Assembly: GCF_000003815.2 (NCBI RefSeq)
Contig: NC_049979.1
Location: 8,830,985 to 8,894,984 of the forward strand
Source of the DNA: Branchiostoma floridae
Lineage: Eukaryota; Chordata; Leptocardii; Amphioxiformes; Branchiostomatidae
Direction: 5' to 3'
DNA length: 64,000 nt
Positions within the stretch are counted from its first letter, which is position 1. The number at the start of each line of letters is the position of its first letter. The notes beneath the pieces were generated by a model. The model had not been told where the DNA came from, did not search any database, and was given only the letters and a program-made list of their open reading frames with translations. The position numbers and the translations under genes are program-made. Below, piece by piece: positions 17,690-34,500 of the stretch.

Positions 17690-19190
17690 AAGGAAATGAC
17701 CAAAACTATAGCTGTGAAAGCCATAATCGAAAATAGGGTTCCATCCAAAGAAAGCAGCAATGGTGACGATCAGGACAGCATTGAACTGCCTGGGTATGTT
17801 TCTTCGCCAGAGCCATGATGTCACGATCGTCACTCTGCACATAGCTGTATGTTGTTGTGTTTTATACTTGTCTATTGTATACGAATTGTCTTCACAGGAT
17901 TCAATTGCATTATATTGTTTTGAAGAAAACAGGTAATCACGAACAGCATCTCCATACCTCACTCCTAATAAAAAAAAAGTTCGTTAAGTGGCACGAAAGA
18001 GCGATTAACAGTAAAGGGAGCGTTTGCTCTTTTTAATTTTTGTTCTCTGCCTTTCACGTAAATAATACACAAGAGAAAATAGATAGAGTACAAGAACTGA
18101 CACAGCGGTAAGCCCAAAGCAAACTTTTCACAGAGTCTTTTCAGTATCTCAATGCATGGAAGTTTTAAACCAGTTGTATCAACTATGTGTATTAAAAAAT
18201 AAATGAACTGGGTTGATAACGGTGTCCAGTGGTGAATGAATCCTAGTTACAAGATGTAAGCAAACGCTGAATACCCGATAGGAAATATGGACTTCATGAT
18301 GTCTATCCTCTTTCAACATTGTCTTGCATGTGTCATCCTTTCGCAGAATCATACAGGATTGACCCTCATTCGCTACTTCCCATGTTGAAATTGGTATTGA
18401 GCAATGACTGGTCTCATATCTGACAGACCACTGTCCTTCCACTTTTTTTAATGGAATTTAAGTGGCTGATTAGGCATTGAGATCCTCCTCCTTGTTGCAT
18501 TGCAAATTGCAGCCGTATTTCTCGTCCGTAAGTAAGAGGTAATCAACGATGTCAATAGTCCTAATGAACATGCCCCTCTGAAGACATTCCTTACGCTGTA
18601 GTAGACGTGCGTATTCACTCGGAGAATAGAACTGGCGAATGGTTTTGCTACATCGTAGGCGAGGCATTATTTCATTGAAATAAATAGTTAAAGCTTAAAC
18701 AGAGAAGCTATAGACAGGTACGGGTGTTTTTCCCGTATGGACGGAATGCTACAATTCCTTAGATCAGCCATCTATGTTTGTTTACGTCTTTCAGTAAGCA
18801 TGAGTAGCCACCTAATCACTGGTGATTAAAAATCTGCTTTGTGACATTAGAAACTACATGCAGGAGCTGAGGTCAAAATCTACACCATATCTTCCTGACA
18901 TCAAAAGCTACAGTATTGGCCACCAAAGAATCAGGACCTTGGCATGCCAAAGTTCTACTGCAGTGCAAAGAAAAACCGCTAGCCCATAGCCGATTTTGAT
19001 TTTCGTCATCCGAAGACCTACCCATGAAATAACAAATATCATCACAATCCTTCCTGAGGATCGTAAGTAATGCTAACCTAAGATAAACCTATGTACCTAC
19101 TAACATATGAAATTCCTATGTTTTTCATGGTGCTAGAACGGTGGATAACCTACCACCGCTGTCTCGTTTGGCACCGTCATTTTGATGGCG
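17690..19190. other. Intergenic, no gene recognised
   Basis: Minus-strand open frames at 17666-17962, 18179-18442 and 18470-18667 have no recognisable motifs. The last one encodes a Cys- and charge-rich peptide starting MPRLRCSK and could be an exon fragment, but nothing supports it beyond the frame. Confidence 0.35.
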
Positions 19191-19194
19191 TAGA

Positions 19195-19563
19195 TTGCAC
19201 ACTTTTGCCAGACTACAGAAGAGACTCATAATTCACACCAAAAAAAAAGCAAAGATTACTGCATATAGGGCATGTGTAATCAGTGTTCTGCTTTATAACA
19301 GCGAAATGTGGTCCCTGTATTCAAGTCAGGAAAAGAAACTAAACACATTTCACATTCGTAGTTTGTGTCGAATACCTAATATTAAGTGGAATTATTATGT
19401 CACCAATGTAGATGTTATCACACATGCTAAGATTCCTAGTATGTACACGCTGCTGAAGCAACGTCGAGCAAACAGAACTCAGTGGAGGCAGGAAGTTAAG
19501 GAAGGTTTGAAACGGGGAAAAAAAGCAGAAACTCGCCTCAAAACTCAGACGTATAAAGCGTAA
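19195..19563 (+). mobile_element. Decayed LINE fragment (C-terminal part of reverse transcriptase ORF)
   Basis: The 122-residue open frame carries the pattern found after the RT core in RTE-like non-LTR elements: YRACVISVLLYNSEMW, then LNTFHIRSLCRIPNIKW, VTNVDV, and IPSMYTLLKQRR. The catalytic FADD box and endonuclease are absent, so it is a 5'-truncated, inactive relic. Family placement is from motif resemblance only. Confidence 0.75.
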
Positions 19564-19564
19564 A

Positions 19565-20846
19565 ACAAAACAATACGTACATTGTGTAGAAAACGTACTA
19601 TTCATAGTCTTACGAGACTGACGAATGTCTACTACTTTGATTGTACAACGATGAAAATTGTCTCAGAGACACGTGTAATACCTAATCACATACCTGTGTA
19701 TATCCAGCTAAAATCGTTCCAATCTGCCTGGAAGTGCCAAACCCTAACGTTACACTTTCTGGTGACTGCCTGCTTACCAAGCGGGAGTGGTCAGTACGCG
19801 ACCGACCCAGACAACAATTGACCCCATTTAAAGGTGACTTTATGACCCCAGGAAGGTCGAAGTCCGAACCTCCTGACTTATAAACAAGCGCGATGTAGTT
19901 AAACTAAACATTGGGGGGGGGGGGGGGCAATGTTCATCGAACTGTTCATCAAACAAAGCCATGAACAAAGTGTAGTGTGTACAATATCCATAGGCCACAG
20001 CAAGTAAACTTTATGGAGGATCAGCGCGATCTTATTTTTTTTTCTTTTTCGGTAATGCAACATGACGAGAAAGTACCAAAATGGGCAAATATAGGTGTAG
20101 CCTCATAATTGTACCTGTAGAAGTGATACTAGCTAGGTAGGAAGCCATGACCGTAGTTGCAGAAGTAATATTTGTTGGATAGTGGTAAACGTGGCACCTC
20201 TACAACACTGAGCATATACATAGTTGCCAATTTGGTATTGATACTAGTCTACTGTCAATTTTACTACACTAGCACACTTTTAGCACACTTCTTGAATACA
20301 GGAATGAATACCTTGTTGGGTGTGATGCCATTTTTGTCACTTCAACTCTTGTTACTTCTATAGCGTGTATTTTGAAAATATAGCCATCTTTTTTTACCCA
20401 TCTTGTTATTTCGCCCTAGTATCTCCTTTTTCGCAGTCTACAGGGGATGTCCTTCATAAAATTTACTTGCTGTGGCCATATATTCATACATTACATGCTC
20501 TCGCTCCCATGGCACCTATTGAATGACAAGGCCAAACACGTGACGACCCTCGTTCGGGTCCAAAGTCAAATTGATATCCAGCCAAATCACGCATGCCGGA
20601 CCATTTGAGGAGTAGCTTAAATTTCAGGGTGCCGCGAGGAGGGTCACGGTGAGGAATTTCATTGGTTATCGTAGGTTTTGCATTGTTACAATGTGAGATA
20701 TCTGCAGGTACTGTTGGAATGTACAATGTACCAGGCTACAAGCTCTAATTTAACCTTTCTGTAATCCAAATTAGTTTGTTTGTTTGTTTGTTTGACATGC
20801 CTTGCATCGTCATTTTCTCCGTACAACTAGGCCAGAGGGATCGGAC
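19565..20846. other. Esterase 2 upstream region, no other gene
   Basis: Contains a poly-G run of about 14 bases near 19913-19927 and a (TTTG)n run near 20773-20793. No convincing TATA box was seen before the esterase 2 ATG. Confidence 0.4.
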
Positions 20847-24223
<3,377 letters not shown>

Positions 24224-24415
24224 TTTCTTTCAAACCAAGTAGCCTGTGCTGCTAACGTTACAATTACGTGTTCTATTTTCACAATACAATCATCTGTTAT
24301 TTTGTGAACCAAGGGAAATGGGTGAAGACAAGAAGGGTCATTGGGGAGAGGGGATCGGATGGCTACTTTTGGGTCTAGAACTAACGTCACACAGAAAGTA
24401 GGGATGTTTTGTGGG

Positions 24416-25088
24416 TCAATAATGTGAGAACACAGTGACGGTGTTGTTTTGAGAACTTGTTACTACCAGCTGTCCACCCGGTGCTACTGCGACGTTATCA
24501 GCACTGAACATGCCGGACACGACGCGCCGAACGTACCGCCCGTCCTTTGTGAACATCTCCACGGTACCACCTACTCCATCTGACACGAGAACGTTTCCTG
24601 AACTGTCCGTACAGATATTGGCCACGTCTGTCTGACCCTCACCAATTTTGTCACCTCTAAAGCGAAAAAGGTGTTGTTATAGACATAGACACGTGTATCC
24701 CCCATGCTGTCGGACATGAACAGGTTTCCCTCCCGTCCCACAGCGACCCGGCCGGGTACTAGCATCTCCGGGCCCTGCTCCGTCCTAAACTTGCGAACGA
24801 CCGTGCCGTTAAAATGCAAAAGCTTTACTTCCCCATAGTCTCCCCAGGACTCTGTTACCACGAGAATACTACGGAGTGTGTCCACCGCCATGCCTAGTAA
24901 AGTACTGTTGAAGAATGTTGCACGAAGCGTCGCTAGATGATGCCCCATTGCCGTGTACCGAACAATGAACCCTGTCAACAAGTCATCTTCCCCAATTACC
25001 CACAGGTGACCCTCCCCGTCGATAGAAATGTCATAGGGTTCCATCGTTCCGAAGTCTCGTATAAAATCGTATCGTCGTGCTGACTAAA
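24416..25088 (-). pseudogene. NHL-repeat (TRIM/NHL-like) gene fragment with a frameshift
   Basis: The minus strand encodes a run of NHL beta-propeller blades: PYDISIDGEGHLWVIG, GMAVDTLRSILVVTE, GRVAVGREGNLFMSD, ICTDSSGNVLVSD and VAVAPGGQLVVTS. The frame changes by one base in a T-run (minus CCTTTTTCGC, near 24660-24668); one more T would join both halves. Upstream the homology runs to about 25088, where TTTAG could be a splice acceptor, but no RING, B-box or coiled-coil exon was found above it. It is either a partial duplicated pseudogene or the last exon of a gene with a sequencing error. NHL propellers bind protein or RNA; no function is claimed. Confidence 0.65.
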
Positions 25089-25089
25089 T

Positions 25090-25769
25090 CACCATCGGCC
25101 TAGCTATTTAAAACATTACCACGCAGATTAATTATACCACATGTGAAGATGAAGCACATAAGGGATAAGACCGCACCGTTGGTGCTTGCCTTTAGTTCTA
25201 TTATGAATCGGATGTTGTTGTTTGCTCTTCCAACCCTGCCTACATGCCTATCAATTGTTCACAGAAACGTATGAACTGGACATGACAGAAACAATGATCT
25301 TTTATATACATGTATTTAATCTTCTGACCACAACATAGACAGTGATATCAGTGGTCATATTTCAAAACGCGCCAAAATGCACGATGACACAAGAAACATA
25401 TATTCTGTTACGCATACCATTATCAACGTTTCTAATCCCCGAGTATACCTGGTTAGGAATCGTCTGCTGTTAATATATACATCATATAATGATGAAAACT
25501 AAATGTACTCTTTGTACTTTTTAGTGTCAATCATCAGTCTGAACAAGGAGGTTAAAAAAAGGATGGTCTGAATTACTTTAGTGAATTCATTAGCGGTGTA
25601 TGATTTTGTGTTCAGTATTACGCTCAACCCTTCACAGGCGCACAGATGGTCTCCTGAGACTGCCATAGACTAGTATACACTGTTTATCCATATATCGGGA
25701 ATATCCCAGTCGGTTAGAAAAGTATCTGTACAGTTCGGGGATGACAGAATGGCCACGCGGTGACACCCC
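25090..25769. other. Intergenic, no gene recognised
   Basis: The 3' flank of the OST-alpha gene and 5' flank of the NHL fragment. No motif or coding exon was seen. Confidence 0.4.
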
Positions 25770-28763
25770 CTATAGCGACGTGGTGTGTACGATCATGACC
25801 CGTTTTTCGTGAAAATGTTGGTCGGTGACGTCACAAGGATCCTCCAAGTCGTCCTCCGCGGGTTGGGTGAAGAGGCGGCGGGCGAGTAGGCCCAGCAGCA
25901 GCATCTCCAACACGGTCAGAACACTGCCTATTACTGTAGAAAACGGTCAAAATTAATACAAGGGATTAGGCCATTTTTCACAATTTTTCGCCCATTTGCG
26001 CAATTTGGCCAAATCGCAATTTCAGGCGACCAATTGGCGCATCAAAGATACCCGCTTAGCAAATGTACTGATTCAGGACACTCTGCAATCGACCCTTAAC
26101 ATGTTTCATCACACTAAATAGGAATACAGCAGACATTCAACCCGGAGATGCACACCCGGACATACACCCCTTCCACCTGCAGTACCTTTTTTCCGGTCCG
26201 GTCCAGTGAAGAGCGTGCCGGGACCACAGCCCTTTCCTCCTGGTATATTGACTAGCGACAGGACGACGAACTGCAGTCTGGAGAGCCCCATGATGAGCAT
26301 GACCACGGCTAGCTTGGGGCGGAGTCTGAAGGCTGCCGCGTGCGGCATGTGTTGGGTGACGTTTCGACACACACACAGTATGCTGTACACGGCCATCAGG
26401 ATACTGACCATTGGGACCGCCCGTAAAACTAGGCCGGTTGACGCCGTGTCCTGCAAGAAACGTAGACGCAAGTCAGTAAGCCCCCGTCACACATTCAGGA
26501 CTTTGACAAGACTTAAGGTGCACTCTCACTGCACTTGCGTCAAGCTTGCGTCACTGCGGGGTTCGTTCACTGCTTCAGTGTTTTGTTATTTTCTTCGATT
26601 AATTATAATTTAGATATTGCGTAATACGTAAAAGTTAGTCTTAATCAGAAGACGACAAAACACACAGAAAGTAAGAAAATTAGTTCTTTATCTCAGAAAT
26701 TCGTTGAGTATCTTTCGAACCCCGCAGCGACGCAAGCTTGACGAAAGTGCAGTAAGAGTGCACCTTTAGCTTCCGACCAGGATAGGTTGGGACTCCCCCC
26801 CCCCCCCCCGACTTGGGAGAAGCCTGGAATCCATCCTATTCTAGTTTCAGTTCGTTCCTTTGGTCACATCTAATCAGAATATGAGTATGACTTGCTCAAC
26901 ATTTCTTTCATGTCCAGTCGGCTGCAGGCGCAAACGACTTTTAAGACTTTTAATAGGCAACTTCGCCGATCAACGTACATCCAAGCATGAATGACCTTGC
27001 TCACGAGTACCTCCCAACCATGGTCTGGAGAACTTCAGGAGGCCATGTTAGTCCAGGTGAGACAGGGGCTAAAGGGGTCATGGTATATACACGAATACAC
27101 CTGCCAGTATTTTACCATTTAACGTTTCGTAAGAGAAGTTCACAAGTTCCGACCCCAGCATTAGTGGTGCGAATTTCGAAAGATTGATAGATCCAACCCA
27201 CTTGGTTGCGTCCCTGGACGCTTTGGTCTGTGTTGATGAGAGCGAAGATGTAAGACGTGACCGGGTACACCACCGTGAGCTGCAGCACGCCGAGATGGAA
27301 CCTTCTCAGCAGAACCCTGCAGCACACACAAACACTAGTCTCCAAGCAGATGTGGGTAGAACGAAAGTCGTAACGTTTTTTGATCCGCTGTTTTTTCTTA
27401 CAATATTTCCAGAGTCGAATACTGTCGGGAAAAAAACAGCAGATCAAAAACCACGACGACTTCTTACCCAAACATTACATAATGAGCTAAAACAAATTTA
27501 AACAACCGAATACATTATTTAATTAGTCAGACGTTTCATCTTATTCGCTATATATCTTTCATCAGCGACGGCGAGTGCTAACCTTCATCGACATACCCCA
27601 TCATCTACACAAACACCGGAAACGTTTCCAAAGACATTGAAGACAACATGAAGAAAGCATTTTCGAAACTTGATATGAGAGGTCGAAAGATATGAAAGGT
27701 TGCATTCATTATGTATTAGCAATATCTTAAATTGAACAGGAATAATAAACGATTCAATCAAAATGGGGTCCGTGTGACTTGCATGTTGAGAGGTTTAGGG
27801 GGAAGGCAGACGCAGCAGCAGATTGGCAGGGTGTTCATCCGGATTTTGAGTCCACCGATGCTCTCTACGATTCCACGCTTCCCGCCGAGATAGTCCAGCA
27901 TCAGGGTGAAGACCTGATATATAGCCAGGGACAGGTACCTGGTCAGAAAGAACCACATATGAATCACGGGAAGTGAATTCCAAATGACAAAAGAATTAGC
28001 CATGGGTAAAATCCCTACATCAGTAATTCTATCTTAAAGTCTACAGTGATTGCGTAATGTTTGCAGGGGCCAAATCGTGACGTTTTGGAAGAGCAGTAAC
28101 CTTTCATAATTTACAAAACCAAGATGTCACAATGGTCGGGTTCGTCTGATTATTTTCTGTGTAAGATGTGCGTGACAAGAAACAGCATTCGGCAGATTTT
28201 ATCCTGCCCATGGCATACATTCACACCGCCTACGTTCTTTCTCCGCCCAAGGAGGTTAAAATAAGAATCATGTGTATATCGTTTTCCATTTAGTCAGTTA
28301 AGGGGAGAAGGCCAACTCTGCCAGTGTTGACAACACCACTACGCTGTCGCTTGCCCAGGAGGTGTTGTATTCTACATTTTTAAGATGGTTACGATTCTGC
28401 CTCCTACAGTGTCAGTTTCCTCGAGTTTTGGCGCAGCGCCCGGCGCCCTTCTGTTGTCATAGGGCTTTTGTAGCGCTATCAACAGTGCTTTAACGGAATC
28501 CACGTTAGCTTTGCCAAGTCGGGCAAGCGTCACCGGGCTTTCTTCGCGTGTTCACAGTTGGCACACAGCAACAGGGTCGTTCCATGTTCGGTGTGTGGGT
28601 GGATGGGTGTGGGTTCCATGTAACTCTACTTATATTTGGTTGAGGTAGGGGAAGCTTGGAGTAAAATTAATTTTGCGGAAAGTCTTTTTGTGACATATAG
28701 AGAGGTATGTTGTAGGTCACTATTTCCTAGAAACCGGTTTCCGAAGAATTAAGGAAACCCTCA

Positions 28764-28809
<46 letters not shown>

Positions 28810-31800
28810 ATGTCCGTGTCTGTGTACCGGTTTCTGCAATTCCAAATATACACAACTAAATACATCGTTGCCATAAATCCTCAGAGCTGCTATCCAAGGC
28901 TATGTTAATTTCATATATTGATGACGTCCTCTGGGAACTCCAAAACTGATGCGAATAAAAACGATTGCCCAAAAAATAGTTGCTTTCATTATGAAATCTT
29001 GTGGCCAGGAAGCTTCAACAAATTACACGGAACATGGCACATCGGACGATAAATTCTTCATTTTCGTTCTTATTCTTTGACATTGGAATTTTTCGCATTC
29101 TACGACACTCGCATCCGTTTCCTTTTTTTTCAATCTACGGCGTGTATTTACTGATTTTGCAACTGCTTTGTACGATTTATAATATGGTTGAAAACTTTTT
29201 TTCGGAAACGGATAAAAAATGATGCGCACGCGGATGTCATCAATATGATCAAATCAACATGGTATAAGGAGTGACGGAATCTCTCTGTTTGCCCTGTTTG
29301 ACTCCTGTACTCACCACGAGGCAGCGAAGTCGGCGACAGCGGAGGCCTGAGGGAACCACAGATTGGATGCTGAAGTCGTGCTGATCACCTGTACAGAGAA
29401 ATCTGTCAAAATGGGCTGAGGTCGTCAGCAAAAAGAAATATAATTACATCCTTCGACTACAGATTTAACTCATGCTTCCAAGTCATTTTCCACCAATGAT
29501 TCCACCTATTTTGATCACGATGGAAACGAAGCATATTTGCTGCAGAAAAAAAAAAGTTGTAAATGGATCGTTGTGTTCCCGCCAGTGGTTGGGAGCCCCA
29601 AGTGACTTAGTATTGTTCATTTCCACAATGCTACTAATGGCTTCAAATATCCATAATACACCCCCATATACATATATCATTGTGCAAAAATTTTGCACAC
29701 ATACCCTTCCTTTGACGTTTACTTGGGTGTATTTTGACCGGACAGTTTGATGCTCGCTATTCTAGGTAAGTGTGACGTTGTCATTAGAAGCACCGGTAGC
29801 TAGTGTAAAGCATAATACTAGTATCAAATTTCACCAATACAATGAAAAGATATAACAAACTTAAAAATAGTGTATAGAACACGATCTACCTACAACTCCA
29901 AATTTAAGACAGTACCTTCCCGCAACTTCCACTACAGGACCATAATAAGGCACCAGAGAGCTCTCATCATCAACTAACCACATGCCAAATATCGATGCGA
30001 TCCACAGAGGCATTATTGATTTATACTGATTACTCACAGAAAATCATATCTTGCAACAAACCAGGCATAAAAAAATATCTTCGGCGAAGGTAATGACTGA
30101 TTAGACCATATCTGCGCTTCGTCTGATTTGGACAAGGCGTGTTAATCGTGTTCTGAGGTTCAATGGAACTAACAATGGTAACACAGACAGGACTTGGCAG
30201 GATTATCTCAGTGCACTTACTGGATACACGGCTAGAATCTTAAGCATCTTGCTCCTGCGGCGTGCGAGGAACGGATTCCTGCAGAAGTACAGACATTCCT
30301 CCAGGTACACCAGCACCGTGACCAGGGACGCCAACGTCCCCCCAAACATCACCACAACCGCCGTCACGTCCGTGGACACTTCTGTAGCGGGAAGAGTAGA
30401 CGGGCGCAGAGAGTGAGACATGAAAATGAAAGAATGTTCTCACAGTTATGTTCGTATAAAAAACATCAAATATAAGTCGCAACTACGTTTAAGTTTACCC
30501 TCGTTTTGTCTCACGCCACAACGTCTTAATCACGCCGCAACGTCTTATTAGCTGGATTGGTGAACAACGGACAGAAACATATGTTTGATTTACAAATGAA
30601 AAACATTGAGAACACTGAGATTGGTCTAATCCTTTGTCGGCAGTGAAATTCACTATTTTTGGCTCCTTTATTCAGCAGTAAGTATGATATTATCAAATGA
30701 TACAACTTCGTCTAGAAGAAGTAAGGCATTCAATAATAAAGATCTTAAAGATTTTACTATCACAAACTGAATTTCTCACAAAACAGTATGGTTAGAAGTA
30801 ACAGAATCTGATATCTTAGTCGTCGTGCGATCGTGAGAATATTCGTGGGATAGTCGCCCATGCGTCGTACATTACGGTAGAAAACCCAGCTGCCTTGTCC
30901 CTGAAAAGTCCGTTCGTTCTCATCACAGCCTGCTTGAAAATTTGGTGCCATGAACATCGCATGTCATGACCTACGGCAAATGTGACTGCACCGTAAAGAA
31001 ACAGTCAAGGAAAGCATCATGAAGTAAATGACTGCAAATGACAAGTTGCGATGCTTGTTGTGTAATCAGACGAATCGTCAAGAGGGTTCAGGCTGTGAGC
31101 CTCCAACAGTTGGCGATCAACGTGTCCGTGGGGAGGTCGACGGTAATACTCGTATGGTGAAAAGGGCTTTCCACACGGCTTGTCATACTTTCGTCAGAAA
31201 TAAAAGAATTAACTTGACCTTCAGTGGGCCCTGGAGTAATCCTAACTACTGTGAAGTCGGCAAACAGATTTTTTCTGTCTGCATCTTTCCCGTAGATCAT
31301 TTCTGCTCCCGATTCTGTTTCCAATCTAAACGTTGAGTGGGGTTACCTGGTTGCCTAAGTGCGTTTCGGAAGCACTACATTCCTCGGGATTAAAAACCGA
31401 ACATTTCCTCGGAGGGGGGCATTTAATCATCGCTATATAATAAGTACTTGCAATCCCTTGATTACTTCCAGCGTAACAGCATCAAGAATCTTATGTTCAG
31501 CCAAGCAACCAAGGAGATTGGTCAAAGGGAGAAATCCCCTTGGAAAATTACCCACTGAGAAAATTACAGTCCTGTGCTTTTGTGTTGTATTAAAGACGTG
31601 CATGTCGGCTGACGGCAACCGTTGAACTGGATGTGTCGAAGTGTGAACAGGAGAATAACGAGCTGGACTGGAGAGACAGGCCACGCCGTGACTGTTTTCC
31701 CTAACAGACTGCTCAGACTCCGCCATGTCTTCGCTCTGGAACCTTTTATTCATGGGTTGCTGAGACACCCTGGCTTTATGCCGACCGGAGAAGATTGCAA

Positions 31801-32274
31801 AGTGCCAGGGACGTTGCATGAACTTTACATATAGAAGAATATTGCAATATGGGTCTCCGTGGGGTACACGAGAAATCGTTAAACTAAGATAAAGGTTCTT
31901 GCTAAAAAGAGACTGACATGAACCTAACACGCATTCTTCCACGATCCTTCTCGCATCCATATCTTTCATAGGAGGTTTTGTATCCTTTCCTTAAGCAGTG
32001 AAATATAAGATAACATAGTGACATGAATTCCTACAAAATAGAGTTGACTGAAATTTGTGTGTGTGTGTGTGTGAGTGTGTGTGTGTGTGTGTACGTACGT
32101 ACATGCTCATTATCCCCAATATCGTATTCACGCAAGAAATAAGCACTTACGTTCCAGCCTGTCTGCGAAGTTGGGGAAGCGGGCTGTGCAGTTGAGCGGC
32201 ATCTCTGCCGCGCTGGAGTGGTTCCGGGTCAGGATGAGAGTGCTTAACGTCATCAGCCGGCTACCTTGGAACAT
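25770..32274 (-). CDS. SLC51A: Organic solute transporter subunit alpha-like (SLC51A/OST-alpha)
   Basis: Seven exons, minus: 32151-32274, 30221-30381, 29315-29388, 27783-27938, 27202-27316, 26186-26450, 25770-25933; phases join to 352 residues, close to the family's usual length of about 340. The N-terminus is extracellular with N-glycosylation sites (NHS, NCT). Membrane segments follow, with family landmarks: ARRRSKMLKILAVYP, SAVADFAAS, YLGGKRGIVESI, the Cys-rich LPICCCVCLPP, and RRFHLGVLQ. In vertebrates OST-alpha pairs with OST-beta (SLC51B) at the basolateral membrane and exports bile acids and steroid conjugates by facilitated diffusion. No OST-beta gene is visible in this window. The start at 32274 is the first ATG after an in-frame stop. 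The donor of exon 4 appears to be GC (CAT|GCAAGT); only that cut keeps the frame. A TMEM184-type relative is less likely given the Cys-rich block. Confidence 0.85.
28768..28806. repeat. (GT)n microsatellite
   Basis: About 19 uninterrupted GT units inside an OST-alpha intron. Confidence 0.95.
29010..29245 (+). repeat. Dispersed repeat shared with 45308-45560
   Basis: Contains CAATCTACGG, then ACTGCTTTGTAC, GGTTGAAAACTTTTTTT and GCGGATGTCATC. The same blocks occur in the same order on the opposite strand at 45308-45560. In an OST-alpha intron; family unknown. Confidence 0.65.
32059..32092. repeat. (GT)n microsatellite
   Basis: GT repeat with one GA interruption, about 60 bases from the donor of OST-alpha exon 1. 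Confidence 0.9.
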
Positions 32275-34001
32275 GCAGAGCGAACCACGTGACAGTAGAG
32301 AGCTCCTGTGGGGGTCACCTTCTCACCATGTCACCTGTGAGGAAGGAAGAACAACACGAAGGCAAGTTATGCCCGGCGATAAGCGCATGCCGCACGCAAC
32401 GGCCACGTGAATCGACCTGTCAGCTGCCCGTATGAAAAAAGACAAGGCACAGGTACTAGGTTCAAGGATGGAGTAGAAGGTGAACGCAGGATCACACAGG
32501 GTTCAAGCGGCAGGTCATCTATGCTGATAACCTTGTACGACCTTGGTTGACCCCTCCCCTTCATTACTCTTTCCTCTTGGAGGAAACTCAAGACGCCGCG
32601 AGCGTAACCACCACAAAACTGCATCTTAAAATATTATAAGCCAATGGGAGTATTCCCCAGACGTTTGTATGCACGTCGCTTTCGACGATTAGAATCAGAT
32701 TATCAAGGGGATTTCACACTTACCGAACCATTGGCAACAACGATTAAAGCGACTGGTAGCTAATTGGAACTAGCATTGACAAGACAAATCCACCTCTCAT
32801 CCCTACTGTAACGTATTCCTGCGTTTCTGAAAAGAACAGAGGAGCTGCCTGACCTAACTATTCCATCTTCAACATCGTACCTTACCAGCACATGTAGTTC
32901 ACTACTCGTTGGCCTCCCATGTACACTGATGATAAGCACAGCAAATAACGTGTATGTAATAACTGGGCGGCACGATAAGTCTACACGTGATCGAAGTATG
33001 ATATTCACGTGCACGTAACGCCTCTACATGCCAAGGTCCACCAGTGCTGACGTGTGTCTCATTTTCCAGGCTTCCGATCCAAGCCTCCTGATGAGGCACA
33101 ATGAAACGGAATGCACTGGGATAAAGGTCAGAGTTCAGCCACAAGAGGAAGCAAATCAATAGACAGTTTCAGCTGCTCGCCTGCCTTCTTCAAATGCGAT
33201 CCTAGCTTGTGGTGTTAAAAATGAGAGGTTACTAATAGTAACGAGATGCCCGTAATACTGTTGTGATGCAACAGCTGTGATAATTTCAATAATGACAAAG
33301 ATACCTTGTTAACAAACCGGCGACAAACTCTGTCAAGCATTCGGAATGTGGTCCTATTACAGCTGAGGTTTGAGTCCTAGCTTCTATATTAGCTTATCAT
33401 AAAGTCCGATTACTGTCTGTGAGCAATGTTTATTTTGTGACCTACACACGCTGTGATTCTGTACAGTTCTTAATACAGCAAAATGAGCAAATCTTCAGAT
33501 ACAAGTGGGGATACAGTGTAGCTATGTGACAGATAAACTGGGTCTAGTTACAATACGATGGGGGACTAAATGTGCACTACAGGCTATACAAGCTACAGAG
33601 AGACTGGTTGACATGTTCACCTACCTGAGTTCAGGGTCACGAACTGACTGATCAGTCCACTGAGGAGACAATAGCTACTCTCCCGGGCGCTAGCCAATCA
33701 GGTGACTATGGCTACTCTAGCTGGCCAATAAGGGCTTACCTATTCAGCTAATTTATATAATCACACCTCCAAAATATGGTCTAATCCAAATAATGCTCTA
33801 ATTACATCACATAGCGCAGATTACGGTCGGTGCAATCTTGTCAATTTGAGAATCTATCCGCGGAGGAAAGAATGGTTAAAGTCTAGTCGACAAGTCTGCG
33901 TCCCAAAACAAATGTGTGATTGTTTCCACATTTGGCGAAGGGTAGGCATGTGTGGTCTGGCCACCTGTTATCTTAACATACATATATTATCATTGATATC
34001 A

Positions 34002-34035
34002 CCAATCGATCAATCAAACCTTTATTTAGCCCGGA
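34002..34035 (-). mobile_element. LINE 3' tail fragment
   Basis: On the minus strand GGCTAAATAAAGGTTTGATT followed by GATTGATTGG, typical of the 3' end of invertebrate non-LTR retrotransposons. No coding remains are attached. Confidence 0.45.
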
Positions 34036-34381
34036 TAGCCTTGTTGGCCTTAGCCGCTCTTCCGTTAATTGTAGTGTTATTGGTCTTGCCGAAAATACAT
34101 GTCCGTACCAATTCATTGTTTTTAATCTGCTCTACTCCATTCTACAGAGGACATTAATATGCATGATGTTTACCTATTAAATGTTTGTTTGTTAAATACG
34201 GAACATGCACAACCTTCAGCATCTGTGTTTTGTCTCCAGAATTCTAGGCCACATATTGTGGCAAATTTGAAATGTGTATCTTAAAGTGTTGTTGGTTTGA
34301 CGTTGTACATTTTTGTAATGGAGGAGTTCTAACTTCGACAAGAGGTTTGTTTACATTGGTCTGTCTGATTGAGGTCTCCTC

Positions 34382-34500
34382 ATCTCCAAGCAGATGTTAG
34401 GAGGCTATATCGTTACAATTTCCTAGCTGTCCGTTTCTCTGACTCGTGACAGAAGCAGGTAGCACGAAAGCCGTAATTGGCCTACAACATCTGCTTAGTT
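34382..34500. mobile_element. Diverged GATCTCC-AGCAGA family element
   Basis: ATCTCCAAGCAGATGTTAGG at left, with CCTACAACATCTGCTTAG, the approximate complement, at right. Shorter relative of 7701-7949 and 57542-57717. Confidence 0.5.

Noticed and set aside
19195-19563. 122-residue frame as a host gene
   Set aside because: Its motifs are those of a non-LTR element's RT C-terminal region.
31028-31969. Frames of 70-178 residues on both strands in the first OST-alpha intron
   Set aside because: No motif, no matching splice phases with the OST-alpha exons.
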